Source of the DNA: AC-69 sp963751665 | Lineage (GTDB): Bacteria; Actinomycetota; UBA4738; HRBIN12 | DNA length: 64,000 nt | Assembly: GCA_963751665.1 (NCBI GenBank) | Contig: CAVVVF010000004.1 | Location: 124,001 to 188,000 of the forward strand | Reading direction: 5' to 3' | Shown here: piece by piece, positions 43,974 to 55,171 of the stretch | How the letters are laid out: each line of letters starts with the position of its first letter | Numbering within the stretch: position 1 is the stretch's first letter | Program-made: the position numbers and the translations under genes | The notes under the pieces: generated by a model | What the model saw: only the letters and a program-made list of their open reading frames with translations | What the model was told of the DNA's origin: nothing | Databases searched by the model: none

Positions 43974-45334
43974 GCGAAGGCACTCCGCATCCTCACGGCC
44001 TGGTGGGGCGAGCCGGAGACGGTCTGGATCGACCAGGTACGTCCAGACCGGCGGGTACAAGGGCCTGCGGAAGGCCCTGAAGATGACGCCGCAGGAGGTC
44101 ATCGACGAGGTGAAGGCGTCCGGCCTCCGCGGCCGGGGCGGCGCGGGGTTCCCCACCGGGGTGAAGTGGTCGTTCGTGCCCCAGGACACGGGCAAGCCGA
44201 CCTACCTCGTGGCCAACTTCGACGAGTCCGAGCCCGGGCACGTACAACAACCGCGAGCTGGTCGAGCGCGACCCCACCAGTTCCTGGAGGGCGTGATCAT
44301 CGCGGCCTACGCCGTGCAGTGCCGCACCGCGTTCATCTACAACCGTGGCGAGTTCCTGTTCGCCGGGGCAGGTGCTGGAGCGGGCCGTCGCCGAGGCCTA
44401 CGACGAGGGCTTCCTCGGCAAGAACATCCTGAAGAGCGGCTACGACCTCGACGTGGTGCTGCACCGGGGCGCCGGCGCCTACATCTGCGGCGAGGAGACG
44501 GCGCTGCTGTCCTCGCTCGAGGGCTACCGGGGCCAGCCTCGCCTGCGTCCGCCGTTCCCGGCGGTCGAGGGCCTGTACGCCAGCCCCACCGCGATCAACA
44601 ACGTGGAGACGCTGTGCAACGTGCCGCACATCATGGTGAACGGCGCGAAGTGGTTCGCCGGCATCGGCACCGAGAAGTCGCCCGGGACGAAGATCTTCTC
44701 CGTCTCCGGCAAGGTGAACCGGCCGGGCAACTACGAGGCGCCCATGGGAACGCCGGCCCGCGTGGTGATCGAGGAGATGGCCGGCGGGGTCCTCGACGGC
44801 AAGCGCGCTGAAGGCGTGGACGCCGGGCGGCTCCTCGACGCCGTTCCTCACCGCCGATCACCTCGACGTGGGCCTGGACTTCGAGTCGATCGCCGAGGCC
44901 GGGTCGCTGCTCGGGACCGGCGCGCTGATGGTGACCGACGAGCGAGACTGCATGGTCGGCGCGTGCCAGCGGCTGCTCGCAGTTCTACGCTCACGAGTCC
45001 TGCGGCAAGTGCACGCCCTGCCGGGAGGGCACGTGGTGGGTGACCCGCGATGCTGGCCCGGCATCGAGGACGGGTCCGGGCGGCCGGAGGACCTTCCGCT
45101 CCTCTCGGAGATCGGCGACAACATCCTGTTCAAGGCGTTCTGCGCCCTCGCCGACGGCGCCGTCTCGCCGATCAGCTCGACCCTGAAGCACTTCCGCGAC
45201 GAGTACGAGGAGCACGTCCGGCGGGCAGGTGCCCGTTCGCCGAACCCCGCGCCCGGCGGCTCCGCCCGGTCAGCGGAAGTGCCGATCGAGCCATCCGCCA
45301 GAGAACCCGTCCCACTCTCGGAGATCCTGCGTGA
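43970..45334 (+). CDS. nuoF: NADH-quinone oxidoreductase subunit F (operon 1), frameshifted
   Basis: About 454 residues; binds FMN, NADH and a 4Fe-4S cluster, the entry point for electrons from NADH. Seen are LRGRGGAGFPTGVKWSF (FMN/NADH), GAGAYICGEETALLSSLEG, and the cluster motif ESCGKCTPCREGTWW. Several indels (near 43990, 44240, 44365, 44815, 44985 and 45050) break the frame. GTG at 43970; TGA overlaps the nuoG GTG. Cluster-lacking forms of nuoF are not indicated; all key Cys remain. Confidence 0.93.
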
Positions 45335-47743
45335 GCCCACCGAATCAGGCCGAGGACGTCACTCTGACGATCGACGGCAAGGAGGTGACCGTCCCCCAGG
45401 GCACGCTCATCATCCGGGCCGCGGAGCAGCTCGGGATCGAGATCCCGCGGTTCTGCGACCACCCGCTGCTCGAGCCGATCGGGGCGTGCCGGCAGTGCTA
45501 CGTCGAGGTCGAGGGTCAGCGCAAGCTGTTCACGTCCTGCACCACGACGGTCGCCGCCGGCATGGCCGTGCACACCCAGAACAGCTCGGAGGAGGCGCAG
45601 CCGGGCCCAGGTGGCGAACCTCGAGTTCCTGCTGCTCAACCACCCGCTCGACTGCCCGATCTGCGACCGGGGCGGGGAGTGCCCGCTCCAGGACCAGGCG
45701 CTGGAGTTCGGTCCGGGGGAGAGCCGGTACCTCGAGCCCAAGCGGGTGTTCGCAAAGCCCATCCCGCTGTCGCCGCTGGTCGCCCTGGACCGCGAGCGAT
45801 GCGTGCTCTGCGCGCGGTGCACCCGGTTCTGCGACCAGATCTCCGGCGACCGGTTCATCGAGCTCTTCGCCCGGGGCGCCGGCGAGCAGGTGGCGATCGC
45901 CGCGGGCGAGGACTTCCGCTCGCCCTTCTCGGGAACACGATCCAGATCTGCCCGGTCGGCGCGCTCACCGCGACGCCGTATCGCTTCGTGGCCCGCCCCT
46001 TCGACCTGTCGAGCGTCGACACGGTGTGCTCGCACTGTGCGGCCGGCTGCAACGTCCGGCTCGACATGCGGCGCGGCGAGGTCGTGCGGGTGCTGGCCCG
46101 GGACAACCTCGAGGTGAACGACGCCTGGACCTGCGACAAGGGCCGGTTCGCCTTCCGGTTCGCCGACGGCGACGACCGCCTGACCACGACGCCGCTGATC
46201 CGCGAGCGGGGGCTGGAGCCCGCGTCGTTCGCCGAGGTGCTCGCGAGGATCGCGGAGTGGTCGGGGGACGGCGCGTCGCGTTCCTCACCGGTGGGCGGCT
46301 GCATGGACGAGGACTACTACGCGCTCTCGAAGCTCGCCCGCACCGCATTCGGCACGAACGACCTCGATCACCGGCGGCACTTCCACGGCGGCCTGGCCGA
46401 GGAAGCCGAGGCGGCCGGCGCGATGCGCGTCACGTACCGCGACATCGAGCGGGCCCGGGCCATCGTGCTGGTGGATCTGGACGCCGAGCAGGAGGTCCCC
46501 ATCCTGCACCTTCGGATCCGCAAGGCCACCGCTCGGGGAGCCAAGGTGTTCGTCGTCCACCCCCGGCGGACGCGCCTGTGGGACGTGGCCGAGCACGTGC
46601 TTGCCGTCCGGGCCAGGAGGCCTCGGTCCTGGAGGATCCTGCGAGGGAAGCGACAGGGGCTCGCCCCTCGCGCGGATGCGGCGGCCGCGCTTCGCGAGCG
46701 CGGGGAAGTCGGCCGTGGTGCTGGCCGGGGCCGGCCTGGCCGAGCATCCTCTGGGGCCCGACGTGGCGCTTCGGCTGGCCGGCAAGTTCGGGGCGCGCTT
46801 CGCCATGGTCCCCCGGCGGGCGGGCGACCGTGGCGCACTCCGGGCCGGCGTGCACCCCGCGCTGCTGCCCGGAGGCCGGCGGGTCGCCGTGGCCGCCGAG
46901 CGGGCGGAGGTCGAGGCGGTGTGGGGCGCGCTCCCGAACGTCGAGCGCCGGACGGAACGCCCGCGAGATCCTGAGGCCTGCGCGGGCCGCGCAGATGGAC
47001 GTGCTGTACATGGTGGGGGTCGATCCCCTGCGGGACTTCCCCGATGCCAAGCTGGCGCGGCGAGCGCTCGACAACGTGCCGTACAAGGTCGGTGCAGGCG
47101 CTCGAGCTCGGGACCCTGGAGCCGTTCGCCGACGCCTTGCTCCCGGCCGCCGCCTCTATGGAGAAGGACGGCCACCTCACCGACTGGGAGGGGCGGGCCC
47201 AGCGGATCCGCCCCGTCCGGCCGCCGCCGGCCTTTCCCGGCCAGACTGGGAGATCTTCGCCACGCTGGCGCTGGCCATGGGGCGGTGACCTCGGCTTCGA
47301 GACGCTCGACGGGCTCCGCGAGGAGATGGCCGGGCTCCTCGGCCCCGCGGGAGCCCGCGGAGCGATCGACGGCCTGGGTCGGAGACGGACCGGCCGCAGT
47401 GGCTCGACGACCTGACGCTGTTCACCTACCCGCTCCTGGTGGACGAGGGACGTCTGTCCGAGCGGGCCACCGAGCTCAAGGCCGCGCTGGAGGAGGAACC
47501 GTTCCTCGAGGTCCATCCGGACGACGCCGCCAAACGCAGGGTCGTCGACGGGGGCTCGCCCGCGTCCGGACGGACGCGGGCGAGGCCGTCCTGCCGGTAC
47601 GGGTCACCGAGCACGTCGCGCAGGGCGCCGTCTTCGTCCCGTTCAACCAGGCCGGCCTGGCCGCGAACACGCTTCTCTCGGGGCGGTTCACCGCCGCGCG
47701 CCACGGTGCAGCCCGCCGACCCGAGGCGCGGTCGGAGGCCTGA
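45331..47743 (+). CDS. nuoG: NADH-quinone oxidoreductase subunit G (operon 1), frameshifted
   Basis: About 804 residues, carrying a chain of Fe-S clusters. N-terminal 2Fe-2S (CDHPLLEPIGACRQCYVEV), the His-ligated cluster (HPLDCPICDRGGECPLQD), 4Fe-4S (CVLCARCTRFCDQ) and a fourth set typical of molybdopterin-like domains (CSHCAAGCNVRLDMRRG) are all present. The C-terminal molybdopterin-like domain is much less conserved. Indels near 45600, 45935, 46610, 46960, 47095, 47230, 47390 and 47570 break it, making it the most damaged gene here. GTG at 45331. Confidence 0.9.
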
Positions 47744-47744
47744 G

Positions 47745-48867
47745 ATGGACTGGCTGGACTGGCTGCTGCTGGTGGCCCGGGTGGTCGTGGTGTTCTTCGC
47801 GGTGCTCATCACCGTGATGCTCCTGATCTGGATGGAGCGGAAGGTCGCCGCCGACATGCAGACCCGCATGGGACCCATGCGGGCCGGGCCCCATGGCGTG
47901 CTGATCACGCTGGCCGACGGGATCAAGCTGTTCTTCAAGGAGGGGATCACGCCGACCCTCGCCGACCGGCCGGTGTACCTCCTGGCTCCGGTCCTCGCGA
48001 TGATCCCGGCGTTCCTGGCCTTCGCCGTGATCCCGTTCGGGACCGGCGTCGAGCTGTTCGGCCGCCACGTCCCGTTCCAGATCGCCGACCTGAACGTGGG
48101 GATCCTGTGGGTCCTGGCCATGGGCTCGTTGATGGTCTACGGGATCGTCCTGGCCGGTTGGTCGAGCGGCTCGAACTACCCGCTGCTCGGCGCGATCCGG
48201 TCGACGGCCCAGATGATCTCCTCGAGGTCGGCATGGGCCTGGCCCTGGTCGCGGTCCTGATGTACTCGGGGTCGCTGCAGATGTCCCACATCGTGGCCAG
48301 CCAGGACCGCGTGTGGAACGCGATCCCCCAGTTCCCCGCGTTCGCCATCTACCTGATCGCCGGCCTGGCCGAGACCAACCGCCCGCCCTTCGACCTGCCG
48401 GAGGCGGAGACCGAGCTCGTGGCCGGGTACTTCACCGAGTACTCGGGGATCAAGTTCGCCATGTTCTACCTGGGCGAGTACGTGAACATGGTGGTGGTCT
48501 CCTCGATCGCGGTGACGTTGTTCCTGGGAGGGTGGCGGGGGCCGCACCCTACCTTCCTCGCGTGGCTGTGGCCGCTCCTGTGGTTCCTCGCCAAGGTCGT
48601 CGCGGTGGTCTACGCCTACATCTGGATCCGGCTGACCCTGCCCCGGATCCGGTACGACCGGCTGATGAGCTTCGGCTGGAAGTTCCTGATCCCCATCGGA
48701 CTGCTGTGGGTCCTGGCCACCGGGGCGGTGGTGGTCCTGCCCGACGTGTACGGCAGGGGCGCGCTGCTGACCGGGGCCCTGATCGTGGTGGGGGCATCCT
48801 CGTCGCGTCGCTCCTGTGGCCGCTCTTCGCCCCGGCGCGCCGGGCGGCGGAGGAGACGCGGCCGTGA
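47745..48867 (+). CDS. nuoH: NADH-quinone oxidoreductase subunit H (operon 1), frameshifted
   Basis: About 374 residues, eight-helix membrane subunit near the quinone site. The conserved loops MERKVAADMQTRMGPMRAGP and AETNRPPFDLPEAETELVAG (the quinone-site loop with acidic residues) are clear. Indels near 48222 and 48800 break the frame. ATG at 47745, 1 bp after the nuoG stop. Confidence 0.94.
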
Positions 48868-49406
48868 GCGAGGGGACCAAGGCCGTGAACGAGAAAGCCG
48901 CGAGCGAGGAGGAGGAGCGTCGCCGGCCGATGACCTTGGGGGCTGCGGTGGGCGCCATCTCCAAGGGTTTGGCGACGGTGTTCCGGCAGATCTTCCGGCC
49001 CGACGTGACCGAGGAGTACCCGCGGCACATCGACCCCCCTCCGCCGCGTTCGCACATCGGCCGCCACCGGTTGAACCGGCACCAGAACGGCCTGGAGAAG
49101 TGCATCGGGTGCGAGCTGTGCGCCTACGCGTGCCCGGCCGACGCCATCTGGGTGGAGGGCGCCGACAACGACCCGGCGCATCCCGTGTCACCCGGGGAGC
49201 GGTACGCGAAGGACTACCAGATCAACTACCTGCGCTGCATCATGTGCGGCCTGTGCGTGGAGGCATGTCCCACCCGAGCCCTCACCCTCACGAGCTACTA
49301 CGAGCTGTCGTTCGACTCGCGCGAGGAAGCCATCTGGACCAAGGAGCAGCTCCTGCAGCCGCCGCCGCCGCTCGGCTCCGATCCCGTCGACCGCGAGGGG
49401 CTGTAG
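48864..49406 (+). CDS. nuoI: NADH-quinone oxidoreductase subunit I (operon 1)
   Basis: A 180-residue subunit with two 4Fe-4S clusters: CIGCELCAYACP and CIMCGLCVEACP. The N terminus is amphipathic (TLGAAVGAISKGLATVFRQIF) and sits at the membrane. GTG at 48864 overlaps the nuoH stop. Intact. It links NuoG to NuoB. Confidence 0.95.
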   Translation: MSEGTKAVNEKAASEEEERRRPMTLGAAVGAISKGLATVFRQIFRPDVTEEYPRHIDPPPPRSHIGRHRLNRHQNGLEKCIGCELCAYACPADAIWVEGADNDPAHPVSPGERYAKDYQINYLRCIMCGLCVEACPTRALTLTSYYELSFDSREEAIWTKEQLLQPPPPLGSDPVDREGL

Positions 49407-49960
49407 ATGACCGCCGACCAGATCGTGTTCTGGGTGTTCGCCCCGATCTCGGTGGGATCCGCCGTCGCGATGCTGTTCCAGCGGAACGCGATCCACGCGG
49501 CGCTGTTCCTGATCGTGAACTTCTTCACGCTGGCCGTCTTCTACCTGGTCCTCGGCGCGCCGTTCCTGTTCGCCGTCCAGATCATCGTGTACGCCGGCGC
49601 CATCATGGTCCTGTTCCTGTTCGTGATCATGCTGCTCGGCGTGGATCGCGAGGAGAGCCTGGTCGAGCGGCTGCGGGGGCAGCGGCCCCTGGCGATCGTC
49701 CTCGGCCTGGGCCTGGCCGCCGAGATCTTCGTGGCGGCTCGAGCCAGCCTGGGGCTGGCCCGCGGCCCGGCGAACTTCGATCGAACGGTGAACGTGGGCG
49801 GGAACGCCCAGGCCCTGTCGCACGTGCTGTTCCGCGACTACTTCCTGCCGTTCGAGGTGACCTCGATCCTGCTGATCGTGGCGGCCATCGCGGCCATGGT
49901 GCTGGCGCAGCGGGAGCGGACGGCCTGCCGAGCCGGAGCCGGGAGGTCGAGGCGGCGTGA
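49407..49960 (+). CDS. nuoJ: NADH-quinone oxidoreductase subunit J (operon 1), frameshifted
   Basis: About 184 residues, five helices. Conserved is FAVQIIVYAGAIMVLFLFVI, the helix with the pi bulge next to the quinone site. One indel near 49925 near the end moves the frame so that it ends at 49960, overlapping the nuoK GTG, as expected. Confidence 0.92.
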
Positions 49961-50262
49961 AGACGCCGATCTCCTACTTCGTGGTGCTGTCGTCGATCCT
50001 GTTCGCCATCGGCACGGTCGGCGTCCTGGTCCGCAAGAACGCCCTGGTGATCTTCATGTCGGTCGAGCTCCAGCTGAACGCGGTGAACCTCGCCCTGGTG
50101 GCGTTCTCCCGGCTGCACGGCAACCTGAACGGCCAGGTCCTGGCGTTCTTCTCCATGGTCGTCGCCGCGGCGGAGGTCGTGGTGGGCCTGGCCATCATCG
50201 TGAACGTGTACCGGCGGATGCACACGGCGAACGTCGACGACGCCAGCCTGCTGAGGTGGTGA
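49957..50262 (+). CDS. nuoK: NADH-quinone oxidoreductase subunit K (operon 1)
   Basis: A 101-residue, three-helix antiporter-like subunit. The conserved Glu residues lie in FMSVELQLNAVNLALVAF and VVAAAEVVVGLAI. GTG at 49957. Intact. Confidence 0.95.
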   Translation: MKTPISYFVVLSSILFAIGTVGVLVRKNALVIFMSVELQLNAVNLALVAFSRLHGNLNGQVLAFFSMVVAAAEVVVGLAIIVNVYRRMHTANVDDASLLRW

Positions 50263-50266
50263 TGCC

Positions 50267-52154
50267 GTGCTGAGGTCCGTGTGGCTGGTGCCGGCCCTGC
50301 CGCTCGCCGGCGCGGCCATCAACCTGTTCGCCGGGAGGCGGCTGGGGCGGTGGGCCGGCGGTCCTGGCGTCGGCGCTGATGGTGGTGGCGTTCGCCCTGG
50401 CCCTCGGCGTGCTGGCCGACCTGGTGAAGCTGCCCGGCGACGAGCGCCTGGTCGTCCGGCACCTGTGGGACTGGATCTCGGTGGGGAGCTTCCGGGTGGC
50501 GGCCGACCTGCGGGTGGACCCCTTGTCGGTGACCATGATGCTCGTCGTCACCGGGGTCGGCGCGGTCATCCACGTGTACTCGATCGGCTACATGCACGGG
50601 GACCCTCGATACGGCCGGTTCTTCTCCTACATGAACCTGTTCTGCTTCTTCATGCTCACGCTGGTCCTGGCGCAGAACTTCCTGTTCCTGTACCTGGGGT
50701 GGGAGGGCGTGGGCCTGTGCTCCTACCTGCTGATCGGGTTCTGGTTCGACCGTCCGCGGGCCGCGAGCGCGGCGAAGAAGGCCTTCGTGGTCACGCGGAT
50801 CGGCGACACGTTCATGCTGATCGGGATCGTCCTGGTCTTCCTCCGCCTGGGATCGCTGGACTTCTCGAGCAGTGCTGTCGGCCCGTCGTTCGAGCTCGGC
50901 GCAGCCCGCGGGACGTGCTTCACCGTGATCGCGCTCCTGCTGTTCGCCGGGGCGGTGGGGAAGTCGGGGCAGATCCCGCTGCACACGTGGCTCCCCGACG
51001 CGATGGAGGGCCCGACGCCCGTGTCCGCGCTGATCCACGCGGCGACGATGGTCACGGCCGGCGTCTACCTGGTGGCGCGGACGCACGTGCTCTTCGAGAT
51101 CTCCGGCGTCGCGCTCACCGTCGTCCTGGTGATCGGCCTGGTGACCGCGGTCTACGCCGCGACGTGCGCCCTGGGGCAGGACGACCTCAAGCGGGTGCTC
51201 GCGTACTCCACGATCAGCCAGCTCGGCTACATGTTCTTCGCGCTGGGGCTGAAGGCCTACGCGGCGGCCCTCTTCCTGCTGGTAGCGCACGCGTTCTACA
51301 AGGCGCTGATGTTCCTGTCGGCGGGGTCGGTGATGCACGGCCTGGGCGGCGAGGTCGACCTGAGGAAGATGGGGGGGCTTCGCAGGGCCATGCCGTTCAC
51401 GGCGGCCATGTTCGGCGTCGGGGCCCTGGCCATCGCGGGCGTGCCGCCGCTGTCGGGGTACTTCGCCAAGGACCAGATCCTGGAGGTCGCGAACCAGTCC
51501 GGCTACGCCGTCGCGTGGCTGGTGGCGCTGGCCGGCGCGTTCCTGTCGGCCCTGTACATCTCCCGCCTGATGTTCCTGGCGTTCTTCGGCCGGGACCGGA
51601 CGGAGCGCCGGGCCCACGAGTCACCGCCGGTCATGACCATCCCCCTGGCCCTGCTGGCGGTGGGGGCGGCCTTCGGCGGCATCCTGGGGCTCTCGGCCAC
51701 CACCGGCCGGCTGCACACCTTCCTGGCCCCGGCCCTCGGCGAGGTCGTCGAAGGCACGGGAGGCCTCCCCACCGTCGTGCTGTCGGCCATCTCGGTCCTG
51801 GCGGCTCTGGCGGGCATCGCGGTCGGCTGGCTGGTGTACGGCTCTGGAAGGGTCGACTGGGTGGCGCTCCGCGTTCGGTTCGCCGGCGTCCAGCGGTTCC
51901 TGGCTCAGGGGTGGTACGTCGACGACGTCTACTCGGCCGTCCTGGTCGCCCCGGGGAAGGCCGGGGCCGAGTTCCTCGCTTCCGTCGTGGACCGGCGCGT
52001 CATCGACGGCGCCGTGAACGGGGTCGGACAGCTGTTCCAGTGGGCGGCGTCTCGGGGCCGACGGCTCCAGACCGGCCTGGTTCGCAACTACGGGTTGGCG
52101 TTCCTGGTCGGAGTGGTCCTGATCTTCGTCTACGTGGGGGTCCGGCTGTCATGA
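50267..52154 (+). CDS. nuoL: NADH-quinone oxidoreductase subunit L (operon 1), frameshifted
   Basis: About 629 residues, the distal proton-pumping antiporter-like subunit. Seen are GVGAVIHVYSIGYMHGDPRY, FLYLGWEGVGLCSYLLIG, QIPLHTWLPDAMEGPTPVSA, LIHAATMVTAGVYLVAR and DDLKRVLAYSTISQLGYM, with the long lateral helix at the C terminus. One indel near 50365 separates the first helix. GTG at 50267. Confidence 0.95.
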
Positions 52155-53680
52155 GCTGGCTCACCGTCACGACGTTCCTCCCGCTCGCCGGGGCGGCGGC
52201 GCTCCTCGCCTGGCCGAAGGCGAGCGACCGCGATGCGCGACTGGCGGCCCTCGGCGTCTCCATCGTTACCTTCGTGGCCTCGCTCGTCGTGTTGGGACGG
52301 TTCGACGGCTCCCGCGCCGGGTTCCAGATGGTGGAGCAGGCCACGTGGGTTCGCTCCCCGCACATCCAGTACATCCTCGGGGTGGACGGGATCAGCCTGT
52401 TCCTGGTCCTGCTCACGACCTTCCTGGTGCCGGTGGCCATCGTGGCGTCGTGGACGGTGGACCGGCGGGTCCGGCTGTACCTGGCCACCATGCTCGTCCT
52501 GGAGACCGGGATGATCGGCACGTTCCTGGCCCTGGACCTCCTGCTCTTCTTCCTGTTCTTCGAGGCCATCCTGTTTCCCATGTACCTGATCATCGGTGCG
52601 TGGGGCGGCGAGCGCCGCGTGTACGCCGCGGTGAAGTTCTTCCTGTACACGATGTTCGGCTCGGCCTTCCTGCTCGTCGCCATCCTGTTCCTGTACGCGA
52701 AGTCGGGGTCGCTCCCCGGCGGGCCCACGTTCGACGTGCGCGAGCTGATCGGGCTGGGGATCACCGGAGCGGCGGCCCGCTGGCTGTTCCTGGGGTTCTT
52801 CGTGGCGTTCGCCGTCAAGGTGCCGCTGTTCCCGCTGCACACGTGGCTGCCCGACGCCCACACCGAGGCCCCGACGGCGGGCTCGGTCATCCTGGCGGCG
52901 ATCCTGCTGAAGGTGGGGGCCTACGGCCTCATCCGGTTCAACCTGTCGCTGTTCCCGGAGGCCTCCCGGTCGCTGGCCGGCGCCATCTCGGTCCTCGCGC
53001 TGATCGGCATCGTGTACGGCGCCATCGTGGCCATGATGCAGACCGACGTGAAGCGCCTGGTGGCGTACTCGTCCGTGTCCCACCTCGGGTTCGTGGTCCT
53101 GGGGACGTTCGCCTTCACGCTCCAGGCCATGACGGGCGGGGTGCTCCAGATGGTGAACCACGGGCTGTCCACGGGTGCGCTGTTCCTGCTGGTCGGCATG
53201 GTCTACGAGCGAACCCACACCCGGAACCTCTCGGAGATGGGCGGTCTGGCCGCGGGGATGCCGTGGCTGATGGGCGCGTTCCTGTTCGTCTCGCTGTCGT
53301 CCCTCGGCCTGCCCGGGTTGAACAACTTCGTCGGCGAGTTCCTGGTGATCCTGGGCACCTTCGCCCGCAACCGCGCGTTCGGGGCCATCGCCGCGGTCGG
53401 CGTGGTGCTGGCCGCGATCTACCTGCTGTGGGCGTACCAGCGCATGGCCCACGGCCCGGTGCCGGCGAAGCACGCGAACCACCCCGACCTGTCGGCTCGC
53501 GAGTACGCGCTCCTCGCGCCGGTGCTGGCGCTGATCCTGGTGATCGGGATCTACCCGAAGCCGCTGCTCGACCGGATCGAGCCCACCAGCACCCGCATCG
53601 TGAAGGCCGTGGACACGGGCCACCCGATCGATGCCGCGAGGGCGCTCGCGACCCTCGCCGCGGCGGCGGAGGGGCCGTGA
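52151..53680 (+). CDS. nuoM: NADH-quinone oxidoreductase subunit M (operon 1)
   Basis: A 509-residue proton-pumping subunit, intact. Seen are the conserved ILGVDGISLFLVLLTTFLVP, FEAILFPMYLIIGAWGG, KVPLFPLHTWLPDAHTEAPT and DVKRLVAYSSVSHLGFVVLG motifs. ATG overlaps the nuoL stop. Confidence 0.96.
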   Translation: MSWLTVTTFLPLAGAAALLAWPKASDRDARLAALGVSIVTFVASLVVLGRFDGSRAGFQMVEQATWVRSPHIQYILGVDGISLFLVLLTTFLVPVAIVASWTVDRRVRLYLATMLVLETGMIGTFLALDLLLFFLFFEAILFPMYLIIGAWGGERRVYAAVKFFLYTMFGSAFLLVAILFLYAKSGSLPGGPTFDVRELIGLGITGAAARWLFLGFFVAFAVKVPLFPLHTWLPDAHTEAPTAGSVILAAILLKVGAYGLIRFNLSLFPEASRSLAGAISVLALIGIVYGAIVAMMQTDVKRLVAYSSVSHLGFVVLGTFAFTLQAMTGGVLQMVNHGLSTGALFLLVGMVYERTHTRNLSEMGGLAAGMPWLMGAFLFVSLSSLGLPGLNNFVGEFLVILGTFARNRAFGAIAAVGVVLAAIYLLWAYQRMAHGPVPAKHANHPDLSAREYALLAPVLALILVIGIYPKPLLDRIEPTSTRIVKAVDTGHPIDAARALATLAAAAEGP

Positions 53681-55140
53681 CGCTCGCCCAGTTCCTGGCC
53701 CATCCGCCCCTTCAGCTCGGGCCGATCGGGCCCGAGCTCGTGCTGGCGGGCGCAGCCATCGTCGTGCTCCTCGGCGCGGCCTTCAACCCCCGGATCGAGC
53801 ACTCGACGCTGCTGCTGGTCTCCCTCCTCGGGGTGGCGGGCGCCGCGGTCGTGTCGATCGGCCTGTGGGATTGGAGCGGCGACCTCACGGTCCTGGGTGG
53901 CATGGTCGCGACGGATCGGTTCGCCGTGGTGGCCCGGCTCTTCCTCCTCGGCATCGCCGCCCTCGGCCTGGTGTACGGGTACCACTACTTCCGACGCTCG
54001 GGAGAGGCCCGCGCAGAGTTCTACCCGCTCGTCCTGTTCGCGACATCGGGGATGACGCTCATCGCGGCGGCCGCCGACCTGATCCTGGTGTTCCTGGCCC
54101 TGGAGATCCTGTCGCTCTCGCTGTACGTGCTGACCGGCATCTCCCGCCGGCTGTCGTCGGTCGAGGGCTCGATGAAGTACTTCCTGCTCGGCGCGTTCTC
54201 CTCGGCCTTCTTCCTGTACGGGGTGGCCATGGCCTACGGCGCCACCGGATCCACCCGACTGTCCGCCATCGCCCACGCCCTCGCGGGGCAGACCGGGAGC
54301 CTGGGGCTGGCGCTTGCGGCCGTGGCGTTCCTCGGGATCGGGTTCGGGTTCAAGGTCGCCGCCGTCCCGTTCCACATGTGGACGCCGGACGTCTATCAGG
54401 GTGCGCCGACCCCCGTCACCGCCTTCATGGCCGCCGGCACGAAGGTGGCGGCGTTCGCCGCGCTGATCCGCGTCCTGGAGACGTCGTTCCAGCCGCTCAC
54501 GTTGGACTGGACACCCCTCATATGGACGATCGCCGCGGTGACCGTCGTGGCCGGCAGCCTGATCGCCATCGCCCAGACCGACATCAAGCGGATGCTCGCG
54601 TACTCGAGCATCGCCCACGCCGGGTTCGTCCTGATCGCGCTCACGGCGGCGGGCCAGGACGGCATCTCCGCGGCGCTGTTCTACCTGCTGGCGTACGCGC
54701 TGATGGTCCTGGGGGCGTTCGGCGTCGTGATGCTCGTGTCGGCGAGGGGTGAGGGGCGGACCTCGCTCGCCTCCTACGCGGGCCTGTACCGGCGGAGCCG
54801 GCTGCTGGCCGGCCTGCTCACGCTGTTCCTGCTGTCACTGGCCGGTATCCCGCCCACGGCGGGGTTCATCGCCAAGGTGAACGTCTTCCGGGTGGCGGTC
54901 GCCGCCGGCCACTGGCCCCTGGTCCTGATCGGGGTCCTGGCGAGCGTGGTGGCGGCCTTCTTCTACATCCGGGTCATGGTGCTGATGTACATGCAGGAGC
55001 CGCAGGACGACGCCGAGCCCGACCGCTCGACCTGGCCCCGGGTGGCGGTCGCCGTGCCGGCGGTCCTCACGCTGCTGTTCGGCGTGTTCCCCGGCATCGT
55101 GCTCGGCCTGTTGGACAAGGCGGCGATCCTTCGATGGTGA
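53677..55140 (+). CDS. nuoN: NADH-quinone oxidoreductase subunit N (operon 1)
   Basis: A 487-residue proton-pumping subunit, intact. Seen are the ALEILSLSLYVLTG helix, MKYFLLGAFSSAFFLYGVAM, KVAAVPFHMWTPDVYQGAPT and DIKRMLAYSSIAHAGFVLIA. GTG at 53677 overlaps the nuoM stop. It ends operon 1; the next gene follows after 31 bp with its own -10-like element. Confidence 0.96.
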   Translation: MTLAQFLAHPPLQLGPIGPELVLAGAAIVVLLGAAFNPRIEHSTLLLVSLLGVAGAAVVSIGLWDWSGDLTVLGGMVATDRFAVVARLFLLGIAALGLVYGYHYFRRSGEARAEFYPLVLFATSGMTLIAAAADLILVFLALEILSLSLYVLTGISRRLSSVEGSMKYFLLGAFSSAFFLYGVAMAYGATGSTRLSAIAHALAGQTGSLGLALAAVAFLGIGFGFKVAAVPFHMWTPDVYQGAPTPVTAFMAAGTKVAAFAALIRVLETSFQPLTLDWTPLIWTIAAVTVVAGSLIAIAQTDIKRMLAYSSIAHAGFVLIALTAAGQDGISAALFYLLAYALMVLGAFGVVMLVSARGEGRTSLASYAGLYRRSRLLAGLLTLFLLSLAGIPPTAGFIAKVNVFRVAVAAGHWPLVLIGVLASVVAAFFYIRVMVLMYMQEPQDDAEPDRSTWPRVAVAVPAVLTLLFGVFPGIVLGLLDKAAILRW

Positions 55141-55158
55141 CGGCGTCTGCGTTTCGGA

Positions 55159-55164
55159 TAGGGT
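55159..55164 (+). promoter_or_regulatory. Leaderless -10 element before polyprenyl synthase 2
   Basis: TAGGGT, 7 bp before the ATG at 55172. Confidence 0.5.
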
Positions 55165-55171
55165 CGGCCTC

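Noticed and set aside
52345..53640. A long plus-strand frame running through nuoM before joining the nuoN frame
   Set aside because: Only the nuoN part has family sequence; the upstream part is an off-frame reading of nuoM.
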